This document shows, piece by piece, positions 1 through 6,286 of a stretch of 6,659 nucleotides of DNA (position 1 is its first letter; each line of letters starts with the position of its first letter). The notes beneath the pieces are model-generated. The model made no database searches. It was not told the origin of the DNA and was given only the letters and a program-made list of their open reading frames with translations. Made by a program: the position numbers and the translations under genes. Location of the stretch: positions 1 to 6,659 of the forward strand of contig JAHDDN010000299.1 of NCBI GenBank assembly GCA_020629335.1. Reading direction: 5' to 3'. Source of the DNA: Chitinophagales bacterium. Lineage in GTDB: Bacteria > Bacteroidota > Bacteroidia > Chitinophagales > UBA2359.

Positions 1-94
1 GTATTCACAAAGAATCTATCCGCCACCAAACTCAAATCATGAATAACGAATAAGCCATTTTCAGCTTCATCAGAAAACTTTAAACGAGTTCAAT
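1..94. other. Window edge, no supported gene
   Basis: This stretch lies between the window edge and the terminator at 95-128. One plus-strand frame is open from the edge to a TAA at 51-53 and would give a 16-residue tail, which could be the end of a gene starting outside the window. Two other plus frames also close within about 45 bases. Nothing favours one frame clearly, so no gene is claimed. Confidence 0.4.
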
Positions 95-128
95 AAAAAA
101 AGGCCGATAGGAACATCCTATCGGCCTT
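95..128 (-). terminator. Intrinsic terminator of the T9SS cargo gene
   Basis: A perfect 12-bp inverted repeat (AAGGCCGATAGG at 100-111, CCTATCGGCCTT at 117-128) encloses a 5-nt loop. Read on the minus strand the stem runs directly into a run of seven T residues (complement of 95-101). It lies 58 bp beyond the stop codon of the minus-strand gene, so it fits that gene as its Rho-independent terminator. On the plus strand a weaker T-run (135-140) follows a few bases after the stem, so some bidirectional activity is possible. Confidence 0.88.
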
Positions 129-186
129 GACATTTTTTATGTTAACCTATATGTGGTTTTCATTCAAAACTTAATTAATCTACCAA

Positions 187-1329
187 TTAGTTTTTCATAA
201 TTTTCTTAGAAACAACTTGTCCATCTAAGAAAAAGCTAACTACATAAGAACCAGCATCTAAGTCACTGATATTGATTTCTGTAGTTCCATTAGCATTCGT
301 AGGAGCTTTCTTTACTACTTTACCGCTAATATCTTTTACATCAACAAAGCTATTATCATTGTAACGATCATACTGAACCTTAATAACATCAGTAGCAGGA
401 GATGGATAAACATCAAAAGCAATTTTGTTAAGGTTGATGATACTTACAGCACCAGAGCAATCAGCATCTGTGCATAAGCTGTAAGAGTAACCACCCCAAG
501 CAGCTTCTAAAGCAGCTACCTCATCTTCAAATGAAGCACCTTCAGGTAAAGTACTTGTGATAGATACACCAGAAACGTTAGGATCATTCCATTTAGTAGC
601 AGCATAACATGGAGTTGAACCTACATTTACACCTGCTAATACTGTTTCAATCGCTACTAAGGCACCTACAGCTGAAGGAGCATCAGTAATTGTCAAATCA
701 AATAAGTTAGAGGCTAAATCAAATGCATCAGTCACTGCTGTAAATGATGGAATAGCATAAATATCATCACAAGTAACACCTTCAGGCAAAGATGGCTCTA
801 AGAAAGTAGGACATACAAAAGGACTTTGTGCTACTTCTTTTAAGATGTAATTTAATTGATCCAAACTAAATACAAAACCAGCTACATTAGCAACATCTCC
901 TTCACTCATACTCATAGATCCATCACCAAGAGGATCAGCAGGGTTGAATGTCCCATCTGTAGAAGCTATTAAAATAGAGCTACCATTGCCATCAGGAATC
1001 TGAATGACATAATTGTAGTCTTGTGAGCTCTCAATAGTTGCAGGTGCAGGATTCGTGAACTCTAAAGTTACAGGGTTTGGTAATAACGCATCTGCAGGAT
1101 AAATACCTCCATTATCAGCAGCACTGCCTGACTGTGCGAATGTACTTGAATTAGATCCATCAAGCTCTAAAACAGTACCTTCACTTGGGTGAGCAATTGT
1201 TCCAGCATTAACTGGCCCTGGAGCTTCAATTGTTCCACCATCTAAACCACATATAGATTGACCATTCATGTCAAGCTGTGATACAAAAACAAGGCATACA
1301 CATGCCATAAAAGTAAAAAGGTTTTTCAT
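187..1329 (-). CDS. Secreted protein of unknown function with T9SS type A sorting domain
   Basis: The 380-residue product starts with a typical signal peptide: MKN, then a hydrophobic core to about residue 18, with likely cleavage near the NGQS at 22-25. The last 75 residues or so (FDVYPSPATD at 305-314 through the final KKIMKN) match the Por-secretion-tail type A sorting domain: the YPxPATD opening, the VKDISGKVV strand, the INISDLDAGSYVV strand and a basic end. The protein is therefore expected to cross the outer membrane by the type IX system and be released or attached at the surface. The middle (26-300) is rich in Gly, Ser, Ala, Asp and Pro, with six cysteines (27, 173, 187, 241, 286, 291) that could form disulfides. 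I recognise no catalytic or binding domain there. A short echo, LPEGVTCDD (181-189) and LPEGASFED (261-269), may mark a weak internal duplication. I chose the ATG at 1329 over an in-frame TTG two codons upstream because ATG gives a normal signal peptide and TTG starts are uncommon. The gene is monocistronic, divergent from the hydrolase-par cluster, and followed by its own terminator. Confidence 0.9.
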   Translation of the reverse strand: MKNLFTFMACVCLVFVSQLDMNGQSICGLDGGTIEAPGPVNAGTIAHPSEGTVLELDGSNSSTFAQSGSAADNGGIYPADALLPNPVTLEFTNPAPATIESSQDYNYVIQIPDGNGSSILIASTDGTFNPADPLGDGSMSMSEGDVANVAGFVFSLDQLNYILKEVAQSPFVCPTFLEPSLPEGVTCDDIYAIPSFTAVTDAFDLASNLFDLTITDAPSAVGALVAIETVLAGVNVGSTPCYAATKWNDPNVSGVSITSTLPEGASFEDEVAALEAAWGGYSYSLCTDADCSGAVSIINLNKIAFDVYPSPATDVIKVQYDRYNDNSFVDVKDISGKVVKKAPTNANGTTEINISDLDAGSYVVSFFLDGQVVSKKIMKN

Positions 1330-1402
1330 CTTCAATTTATTTTTAATGAATAGATTTATCTTAATTCTTGTTGTGACTTATAAAGTCTTTATTGACAAAG
1401 GA

Positions 1403-1410
1403 CAAAGATA
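1403..1410 (-). promoter_or_regulatory. Candidate Bacteroidota -7 element for the T9SS cargo gene
   Basis: The minus strand reads TATCTTTG here, an exact match to the TAnnTTTG -7 element of Bacteroidota housekeeping promoters. It would place transcription start near 1396 and give a leader of roughly 65 nt before the ATG at 1329. No TTTG or TTG is visible at the expected -33 distance, where the sequence is CGCTTATA, so the assignment rests on one element only. Confidence 0.4.
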
Positions 1411-1426
1411 ATAAGATTTTAGGTTT

Positions 1427-1497
1427 TATAAGCGGCTTGAGGTCGAAAATTACTAAAAAATGGTTGCATGTAATTTTCATGTACTCACTCGCTTATA
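1427..1497. repeat. Nested concentric inverted repeats
   Basis: Two perfect inverted repeats share almost the same centre. The outer arms are TATAAGCG (1427-1434) and CGCTTATA (1490-1497). The inner arms are GAAAATTAC (1445-1453) and GTAATTTTC (1470-1478), with a 16-nt loop. The 10 and 11 bases between outer and inner arms on each side pair poorly. The whole can be drawn as an imperfect hairpin of 71 nt. Its left outer arm coincides with the expected -33 region of the minus-strand promoter, so it could be an operator, an RNA structure or a degenerate mobile-element remnant. Confidence 0.6.
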
Positions 1498-1780
1498 ACG
1501 TTTAAATACTTCTTTCTGGTTGCCAACAGAAAAACAATTATTTGCTAAAGCTGTCTGAGTTAATAATATAGTTAGTTAATTTGTATCGCTATAATTTGCT
1601 GAAAAACAGAAGTATAAATAAATTTACCTATTAATCGTTATAGATTGAATACTATTAATTGCTAATAATGTGGAATTTATGAAATCTTATGTCAAGTTTT
1701 TTTGATGTAAAACATAAAAAATTAAATATTTATTGATTTTTAATGACGATTGCTAAGATATGTGAGATATTTTTGCTTAA

Positions 1781-1812
1781 TTTGTCGTGGAACATTATGT
1801 TCCTTATTTCTG
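1781..1812 (+). promoter_or_regulatory. Candidate promoter of the hydrolase-par cluster
   Basis: TTTG (1781-1784) is followed after 20 bases by TATTTCTG (1805-1812), which matches the -7 consensus TAnnTTTG at all but one fixed position. The 20-base spacing is within the 19-21 expected for Bacteroidota. Transcription would start near 1818, giving a leader of about 20 nt before the ATG at 1839. This position is inside the extended reading frame that begins at 1743 and is one reason to reject that upstream start. Support is by consensus only. Confidence 0.42.
1789..1803. promoter_or_regulatory. Operator-like 15-bp palindrome
   Basis: GGAACAT (1789-1795), a single central T, then ATGTTCC (1797-1803) form a perfect palindrome. 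It lies exactly between the candidate -33 and -7 elements, the usual place for a repressor site. I cannot name the regulator. The arms resemble GAAC/GTTC-type sites, but the 5-base centre differs from the 4-base centre of the Gram-positive LexA box. Confidence 0.45.
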
Positions 1813-1838
1813 TATTAAGCAATCAAAACAAAAAAAGA

Positions 1839-2537
1839 ATGAATATTACCTTTTATGGGCATGCTTGTTTTGGTATTGAGGTCGATGGCCAAAACATACT
1901 TTTTGATCCTTTTATTAGTCCTAATGATTTGGCTAAGCACATAAAGGTGGATGAGGTGAAAGCAGACTATATATTGATATCTCATGGGCATGAAGATCAT
2001 GTGGCAGATGCTATGAGTATTGCAAAGGCAAATAATGCAACAATTGTATCAAATTATGAGATTGTTAATTGGTTTGCTAAGCAAGGGCATGAGAAAGGGC
2101 ATCCTCTTAATCACGGAGGTAGTTGGGAGTTTGATTTCGGTAAAGTTAAGTATGTGAATGCGATACATACCAGCTCAATGCCTGATGGCTCTTATGGAGG
2201 CAATCCTGGCGGTTTTGTAGTAGAGACTAAAGAGGGGAACTTTTACTTTGCAGGAGATACCGCTTTGACAATGGATATGAAACTCATTCCAATGCATACC
2301 AATTTAGACTTTGCTATCCTACCTATTGGTGATAACTTTACGATGGGAGTAGATGATGCGGTAATTGCTTCAGACTTTATAGATTGTGATAAAATAATTG
2401 GCTGCCACTTTGATACATTCGGTTATATCAAAATTGACCACGAGGAGGCAGAAGAAAAATTTGGAAATGCTAATAAGGAATTAATTTTATTAGAAATTGG
2501 TGATGTTGTTGAATTGCGCTTTGAAGAAGAAGAGTAA
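1839..2537 (+). CDS. UPF0173-type metal-dependent hydrolase (metallo-beta-lactamase fold)
   Basis: The 232-residue cytoplasmic protein belongs to the metallo-beta-lactamase superfamily, closest by appearance to the YtkL/UPF0173 group, whose members are usually about 225-230 residues. The N-terminal MNITFYGHACF strand-turn is typical. The metal ligands are visible: SHGHEDH (48-54, the HxHxDH motif), His110 in the AIHTSS segment, Asp140 in FAGDT, and His190 in GCHFDTFG. The dinuclear site is therefore complete and activity is expected, but the natural substrate of this group is not established, so no reaction is assigned. An in-frame ATG at 1743 would add 32 residues; I rejected it because the family begins at MxITxxGHA and a candidate promoter lies inside the extension. 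The sequence AAAAAAGA just before the ATG at 1839 is the only leader signal. The C-terminus is acidic (EEEEE). parA follows after 59 bp with no visible terminator, so co-transcription is likely. Confidence 0.9.
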   Translation: MNITFYGHACFGIEVDGQNILFDPFISPNDLAKHIKVDEVKADYILISHGHEDHVADAMSIAKANNATIVSNYEIVNWFAKQGHEKGHPLNHGGSWEFDFGKVKYVNAIHTSSMPDGSYGGNPGGFVVETKEGNFYFAGDTALTMDMKLIPMHTNLDFAILPIGDNFTMGVDDAVIASDFIDCDKIIGCHFDTFGYIKIDHEEAEEKFGNANKELILLEIGDVVELRFEEEE

Positions 2538-2596
2538 TCCTTTTCTCTTTTCCTTAAAGTGTATAATGGTGAATACTATAAATAATTAAACATACG

Positions 2597-3388
2597 ATGG
2601 GCAAAATAATTACTATTGCTAATCAAAAAGGTGGGGTTGGAAAAACAACCACTACTATCAACTTAGGGGCCAGTTTAGCAGTGCTGGAGTATAAAACCCT
2701 AATAATTGATGCTGATCCACAAGCAAATACTACTTCAGGAGTAGGACATGAGCCTCAGAAAATAAAGAAAAGTATTTACGAATGCTTAATCAATGATGAA
2801 GACCCTCGTTCTGCTATTTTGGAAACAGATACCCCTAATATGTATTTACTTCCTTCTCACCTAAATTTAGTGGGGGCGGAAATTGAATTGATTAATCATC
2901 CTAATCGTGAGAAATTAATGAAGGAAACGATTTCAGATCTAAGAAATGATTTCGATTTCATCCTTTTAGATTGTTCTCCTTCTTTAGGACTTATCACAGT
3001 TAATGCATTGACATCTGCTGATTCTGTTATTATTCCTGTGCAATGCGAGTACTTTGCACTAGAAGGACTGGGTAAGTTATTAAATACGATCAAAATTGTA
3101 CAATCGAGATTGAATCCTGATCTTAAGATCGAAGGCATCTTATTGACGATGTATGATTCGCGTTTGAGGCTTTCTAATCAGGTGATCGATGAGGTAAAAC
3201 GACACTTTAGAGGCTTAGTCTTTAATACCTTGATTCACCGTAATACTCGATTGGGAGAAGCTCCTAGTTTTGGTAAGTCTATTATAATGTATGATATTCA
3301 AAGTAAGGGAGCCAAAAATTACCTGAATTTAGCTAAAGAACTTTTAGTGAAAAATGGACTATCAAAAGTCAAATCAGGCACTAACTAG
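2597..3388 (+). CDS. parA: ParA/Soj chromosome-partitioning ATPase
   Basis: The 263-residue protein is a chromosomal ParA (Soj) of the short type without an N-terminal helix-turn-helix domain. It carries the deviant Walker A motif KGGVGKTT (11-18) with the signature lysine at position 11, the A' motif LIIDADPQAN (35-44), and Walker B in FILLDCSPS (121-129). The PVQCEYFALEGL segment (147-158) and NTRLGEAPS (216-224) are also typical. ATP-bound ParA dimers bind DNA without sequence specificity and are released when ParB stimulates ATP hydrolysis, which moves replication origins apart and can affect DnaA in some bacteria. The start is the only plausible one, since GKIITIANQKGG begins at the second codon. 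Length and motifs are complete. parB, normally its immediate neighbour, is separated from it here by a 295-bp gap holding repeat copy A on the opposite strand. Confidence 0.97.
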   Translation: MGKIITIANQKGGVGKTTTTINLGASLAVLEYKTLIIDADPQANTTSGVGHEPQKIKKSIYECLINDEDPRSAILETDTPNMYLLPSHLNLVGAEIELINHPNREKLMKETISDLRNDFDFILLDCSPSLGLITVNALTSADSVIIPVQCEYFALEGLGKLLNTIKIVQSRLNPDLKIEGILLTMYDSRLRLSNQVIDEVKRHFRGLVFNTLIHRNTRLGEAPSFGKSIIMYDIQSKGAKNYLNLAKELLVKNGLSKVKSGTN

Positions 3389-3424
3389 ATATTCTATAGT
3401 CCACCAAGTGAAACCACCACATCA

Positions 3425-3646
3425 TTGGCTTAGGGATGGCAGCGGTATACAGCGTCCATGCAACGACTTACGTAGCTTAGTGCTGCGCAGGCTCCATAAA
3501 GAGACAAGCAACACTTAGCGAAGTAGGAGATGCATAGCTGTATAAGAGCGTACAGCCCGACCCGATTATTTTTTTGGCCAGCGAGCAGACATATAGGTCC
3601 GCCCCTACAATTGATTGGCCAAAAAAATAATCGGGGAAGCCCCAAA
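3425..3646 (-). repeat. Structured interspersed repeat, copy A (between parA and parB)
   Basis: This GC-richer block fills most of the parA-parB gap and is homologous, in opposite orientation, to 6287-6521. On its minus strand the shared blocks are GGGGCTTCCC near the 5' end, GGTCGGGCTGT (complement of 3552-3562), CGCTAAG, and CCATCCCTAAGCCAA at the 3' end (complement of 3425-3439). The predicted stems are: P1, 3641-3646 with 3430-3435 (TTTGGG against CCCTAA, one mismatch); P2, 3561-3580 with 3616-3635 (20 bp, perfect); P3, 3537-3544 with 3446-3453 (8 bp, perfect); P4, 3508-3519 with 3475-3486 (one A-A mismatch and one G-T pair in 12). P1 would enclose both the P2 hairpin and the P3-P4 arm. 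A minus-strand reading frame spans 3430-3645, but its frame is not the one open in copy B, so I do not call it a gene. Function is unknown; it could be a non-coding RNA, an RNA-processing site or a small non-autonomous mobile element. Confidence 0.8.
3561..3635. repeat. 20-bp perfect inverted repeat with an embedded second repeat module
   Basis: The arms run CCCGATTATTTTTTTGGCCA at 3561-3580 and its exact reverse complement at 3616-3635, around a 35-base interior. The interior read on the minus strand contains TGTAGGGGCGGACC and then GTCTGC, where GCGGAC and GTCTGC can pair through one G-T wobble around CTATAT. That GTAGGGGCGGACC tract resembles short interspersed repeats I recall from other bacterial genomes, suggesting that one repeat sits inside the loop of another. 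It occupies the P2 position of copy A. There is no T-run after the stem on either strand, so it is not a standard terminator, although in a parA-parB transcript it would form a very stable stem. Confidence 0.85.
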
Positions 3647-3683
3647 GCAAATTACATTTTTATTATTACCGTAAATTTAAATT

Positions 3684-4565
3684 ATGGCAAAGTCTAAAAA
3701 AAGTGGGCAAAAATTAGCCCTGGGTAAAGGTTTAGATGCATTATTTATGCAAGATACGGAGGTCGTATCGGAAAAAGAATTACTGAATACGGTCAACGAG
3801 ATTGCGATTGAACAAATAGAGGTTAACCCCTTCCAACCTCGTATTGATTTTGATGAGAAAAGATTGCAAGAATTAGCACAATCTATCAGAGTGCATGGAG
3901 TCATCCAGCCAATTACAGTGCGTTGGTTAGGTCATGACAAATATCAATTGATCGCAGGTGAACGTCGTTTGAGAGCTTCCAAAATTACTGGTTTAGATAG
4001 AATCCCTGCTTTTATTCGTACAGCGGATGATCAACAAATGCTGGAAATTGCATTAATTGAAAATATCCAAAGAGAAGATCTTAATCCAATTGAAATTTCT
4101 TTAAATTACCGACGACTGATTGATGAATGTCAATTATTACACGAGCAATTAGCGGAAAGAGTAGGTAAGGATCGTTCTACTATCACGAATTATTTACGTT
4201 TGTTGAAGTTGCCACCAGAGGTTCAGTTGTCTTTAAAAGCAGCTAAACTTTCTATGGGCCATGCTCGTGCATTAGCTGGTATCGAGGATATTGATATGCA
4301 ATTACACGCCTTTAAAGAAGTCGTTAATAAGGAATTGTCTGTTCGTAAAACTGAAAAACTGGTAAAGGATTTATTAAGTAGTAAGGGAATTGTACGTTCT
4401 AAAGCGACCGAATTAAATATTGAACATCGCAAAGTGCAAGATGAATTGCGTTCTCAATTGGGAGCAAAAGTTGCCATTAAGTTAAAACAAAAAGGAAATG
4501 GTGAGTTAGTCATTCCTTTTAGTTCTACAGAAGATCTCAATAGAATTTTGGATATTATTCAATAA
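3684..4565 (+). CDS. parB: ParB/Spo0J chromosome-partitioning protein, CTPase clamp
   Basis: The 293-residue protein is a full-length chromosomal ParB. A basic N-terminal tail with LALGKGLDALF (11-21) is the usual ParA-contacting segment. The N-terminal domain follows, with IEVNPFQPR (45-53), the helix-rich Box I to about 80, the CTP-binding GERRLRAS motif (92-99) and ENIQREDLNPIE (126-137). A central helix-turn-helix (about 150-176, including LAERVGKDRSTITNYLRLLKL) recognises parS. MGHARALAG (191-199) is also typical. A C-terminal dimerisation domain ends at ILDIIQ. ParB loads on parS sites, closes as a CTP-dependent sliding clamp, and stimulates ParA. The gene ends with a double stop, TAA TAG. 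The leader before ATG is A/T-rich with no Shine-Dalgarno sequence. No full parS site is visible in the window. Because copy A separates it from parA, its transcription must either pass through that repeat or begin in the short 3647-3683 gap. Confidence 0.97.
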   Translation: MAKSKKSGQKLALGKGLDALFMQDTEVVSEKELLNTVNEIAIEQIEVNPFQPRIDFDEKRLQELAQSIRVHGVIQPITVRWLGHDKYQLIAGERRLRASKITGLDRIPAFIRTADDQQMLEIALIENIQREDLNPIEISLNYRRLIDECQLLHEQLAERVGKDRSTITNYLRLLKLPPEVQLSLKAAKLSMGHARALAGIEDIDMQLHAFKEVVNKELSVRKTEKLVKDLLSSKGIVRSKATELNIEHRKVQDELRSQLGAKVAIKLKQKGNGELVIPFSSTEDLNRILDIIQ

Positions 4566-4592
4566 TAGGAGTGTTTAATTCGTTTGCTTGAT

Positions 4593-5447
4593 ATGGGATT
4601 TATAAAATACTGTTGCTGGCTTTGCCTCCCCCTTCTAATAACTGCTCCACTTTGGGGACAGGATGAATTGAAGGAAGTGGCAAAGGATACCACTATTGTA
4701 TTGTCTTCTGATAGCATTGATAATAATTTGATTAGCCCAAATAACTCAAGGGGAAGGTATAGTTTATTAGCCAGAGGAAGTGATCCTGAACATGCGGCTT
4801 TAAGAGCACTGCTTCCTGGATTAGGACATTATTATATTGGTCAAAATGCCAAATCATTGATTTGGACTGGAGCAGTAGGAGCTGCTGCGGCTAATATGGT
4901 ATATGCTTATCAAAGAGATACTTCGCCTTCCGATTATCGAAAAAACTCCACTTCCATTTTTATGGGTGTTTATGCTTTAAGCATATTAGACGCCTACGCC
5001 CAAGCACACATACAATTAGAAGATCGCCCGCATTCGCCAATTATTGCGGCTTATCGTTCTGCGCTCTTTCCAGGTTGGGGCCAAATGTATAATAGGAAGT
5101 TTTGGAAAGTACCTATTGTTTATACTGCACTGGCCGCAGGCGGTTATTATGTACAATATTCTTACGAACGACATAACTACTATCTTGATTTATATTGGAA
5201 TCCTGAAGATGGAATTTTAGATGCGCAGTTCAAGCCTTATAAAGATCGTTGGAGACGTAGACGAGATTTTGCTATTATTTTGACTTCTGCTTTATACCTT
5301 TTAAATATTATAGACGCTGTCGTTGATGGCCATCTTTATGGTTTTGATGTGGAGGATCTGTCTTCCAATCTTAAAGTTCAACCCAATGTGTTTTTGGCAC
5401 CTGATCAAAAATTATATCAAGGATTTAGTTTGTCTTATCGGTTCTAA
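4593..5447 (+). CDS. DUF5683-type membrane protein with two related halves
   Basis: The 284-residue envelope protein has a signal-like N-terminus (hydrophobic to about residue 20, then WGQDE) and a polar linker to about 60. Two similar units follow. Unit 1 (about 64-140) has AALRALLPGLGHYY, a hydrophobic segment, then YALSILDAYAQAHI. Unit 2 (about 147-250) has AAYRSALFPGWGQMYNRKFWKVPIVY, a hydrophobic segment, a charged loop with WRRRRD, then ALYLLNIIDAVVDGHLYGF. The PGWGQMYNRKFWKVPIVY block and the ParB-DapB context identify the DUF5683 family, whose function is unknown. A short beta-like tail ends in SLSYRF, a terminal aromatic as in many outer-membrane proteins. The start is uncertain. ATG at 4593 is preferred, but AGGAG (4567-4571) lies 21 bases away, while an in-frame TTG at 4584 is 12 bases from it and would add three residues. 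It lies 27 bp after parB and 24 bp before dapB, so it is probably in one operon with them. Confidence 0.85.
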   Translation: MGFIKYCCWLCLPLLITAPLWGQDELKEVAKDTTIVLSSDSIDNNLISPNNSRGRYSLLARGSDPEHAALRALLPGLGHYYIGQNAKSLIWTGAVGAAAANMVYAYQRDTSPSDYRKNSTSIFMGVYALSILDAYAQAHIQLEDRPHSPIIAAYRSALFPGWGQMYNRKFWKVPIVYTALAAGGYYVQYSYERHNYYLDLYWNPEDGILDAQFKPYKDRWRRRRDFAIILTSALYLLNIIDAVVDGHLYGFDVEDLSSNLKVQPNVFLAPDQKLYQGFSLSYRF

Positions 5448-5471
5448 ATTTCAACTTCCAAATCATATCAT

Positions 5472-6182
5472 ATGAAAATCGCACTTTTTGGCTATGGCAA
5501 AATGGGCCGTGCAATAGAAAGTATTATCTCAACAAAAGATGAGATTGTCTTAAAAGTCAATTCTAAAAATCGCCCGAATTTGACAGCAGCAGATTTAAAG
5601 GGCATCGATGTCGCCATAGATTTCAGTAATCCAGAAAGTGCGATAGACAATATTCATCTTTGCTTTGATGCCCATCTACCGATAGTCGTAGGAACAACAG
5701 CATGGTATGATCGATTTGAGGAGGTTAAGGAAAGAGCACATCAAGAAAAACAAAGCCTTTTTTATGCGACAAATTTTAGCATTGGAGTCAACATTTTTTT
5801 TAAACTCAATCAACAGTTAGCTCAACTCATGTCCGATTTCCCCGATTACAAAATTGAGATGAGCGAAACCCACCATATCCAAAAGAAAGATGCACCTAGT
5901 GGTACCGCCATTACCTTAGCCGAAGGTATTCTTAATACACACCCCGCTTACAATAAATGGATCAACGAGTCAGCAATTGATTCAGATATTATCCCAATCA
6001 TCTCCCATAGAGAGGAGGATGTAAAAGGCACTCACCAAATCCGTTATATTTCTGAGATTGATGAAATCACTATAGAGCACAAAGCTTTTTCTCGTCTAGG
6101 ATTTGCCCAAGGCGCTTTGGTGGCTGCTCGTTGGCTAGATGGAAAACAAGGCGTCTACACCATGACGGATATTATGAATTAA
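5472..6182 (+). CDS. dapB: 4-hydroxy-tetrahydrodipicolinate reductase
   Basis: The 236-residue cytoplasmic enzyme reduces 4-hydroxy-tetrahydrodipicolinate to tetrahydrodipicolinate with NAD(P)H, in the diaminopimelate route to lysine and peptidoglycan. The N-terminal Rossmann motif is FGYGKMGRAIE (6-16). AIDFSNPES (48-56), VVGTTAWYD (72-80) and ATNFSIGVN (99-107) line the cofactor site. The substrate signature ETHHIQKKDAPSGTA (132-146) contains His134 and Lys138, which align with the catalytic His159 and Lys163 of the E. coli enzyme, and HREEDVKGTHQIRY (179-192) follows. It is about 35 residues shorter than the E. coli protein, as is common for Bacteroidota members, and no motif is missing. 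The ATG at 5472 starts directly at the first Rossmann strand. The gene is 24 bp after the DUF5683-type gene and is likely co-transcribed with it. No clear terminator follows, and repeat copy B begins about 100 bp downstream. Confidence 0.97.
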   Translation: MKIALFGYGKMGRAIESIISTKDEIVLKVNSKNRPNLTAADLKGIDVAIDFSNPESAIDNIHLCFDAHLPIVVGTTAWYDRFEEVKERAHQEKQSLFYATNFSIGVNIFFKLNQQLAQLMSDFPDYKIEMSETHHIQKKDAPSGTAITLAEGILNTHPAYNKWINESAIDSDIIPIISHREEDVKGTHQIRYISEIDEITIEHKAFSRLGFAQGALVAARWLDGKQGVYTMTDIMN

Positions 6183-6286
6183 TAAAGTAGTTAATAAAAG
6201 TTTTCGACCCAAAAAGCGTAAGGTTTTAAAAAATATTGACTCACTATCTACAAATGACCAATATACTAATTAACTGATCCACAAAA

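Larger units (their letters stand above)
1330..1838. other. Long divergent intergenic region
   Basis: About 500 bases separate the divergent starts at 1329 (minus) and 1839 (plus). The region is very AT-rich and contains the candidate -7 element at 1403-1410, the nested palindrome at 1427-1497 and the promoter with operator-like palindrome at 1781-1812, each listed separately. An in-frame ATG at 1743 would extend the hydrolase gene into this region but is judged not to be used. In 1498-1780 I see only A/T-rich sequence with short runs and weak 6-bp inverted repeats, and no gene. Confidence 0.6.

Noticed and set aside
3..53. C-terminal tail of a gene entering from the left edge
   Set aside because: Only 16 codons are visible and other frames also end nearby; there is no way to support it from this window.
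1789..1803. LexA (SOS) box
   Set aside because: The GAAC/GTTC arms are separated by 5 bases, not the 4 of the Gram-positive LexA box, and no SOS gene is adjacent.
1743..1838. Upstream ATG giving a 32-residue extension of the hydrolase
   Set aside because: The family starts at the MNITFYGHA strand, and the candidate promoter and palindrome (1781-1812) lie inside the extension.
3408..3420. GTGAAACC as a parS site just after parA
   Set aside because: Only the right half of the TGTTTCAC/GTGAAACA consensus is matched (7 of 8); the left half does not resemble it, so a chance half-site is more likely.
3430..3645. 71-codon minus-strand frame between parA and parB
   Set aside because: It coincides with repeat copy A, is rich in Cys and aromatic residues with no family resemblance, and its frame is not conserved in copy B.
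3425..3646. Insertion sequence or transposase remnant
   Set aside because: No transposase-like coding, no clear target duplication at the ends, and terminal pairing of only 6 bases; a structured repeat fits better.
6183..6286. Terminator after dapB
   Set aside because: Only weak 6-bp A/T pairing and no stem followed by a T-run could be found.
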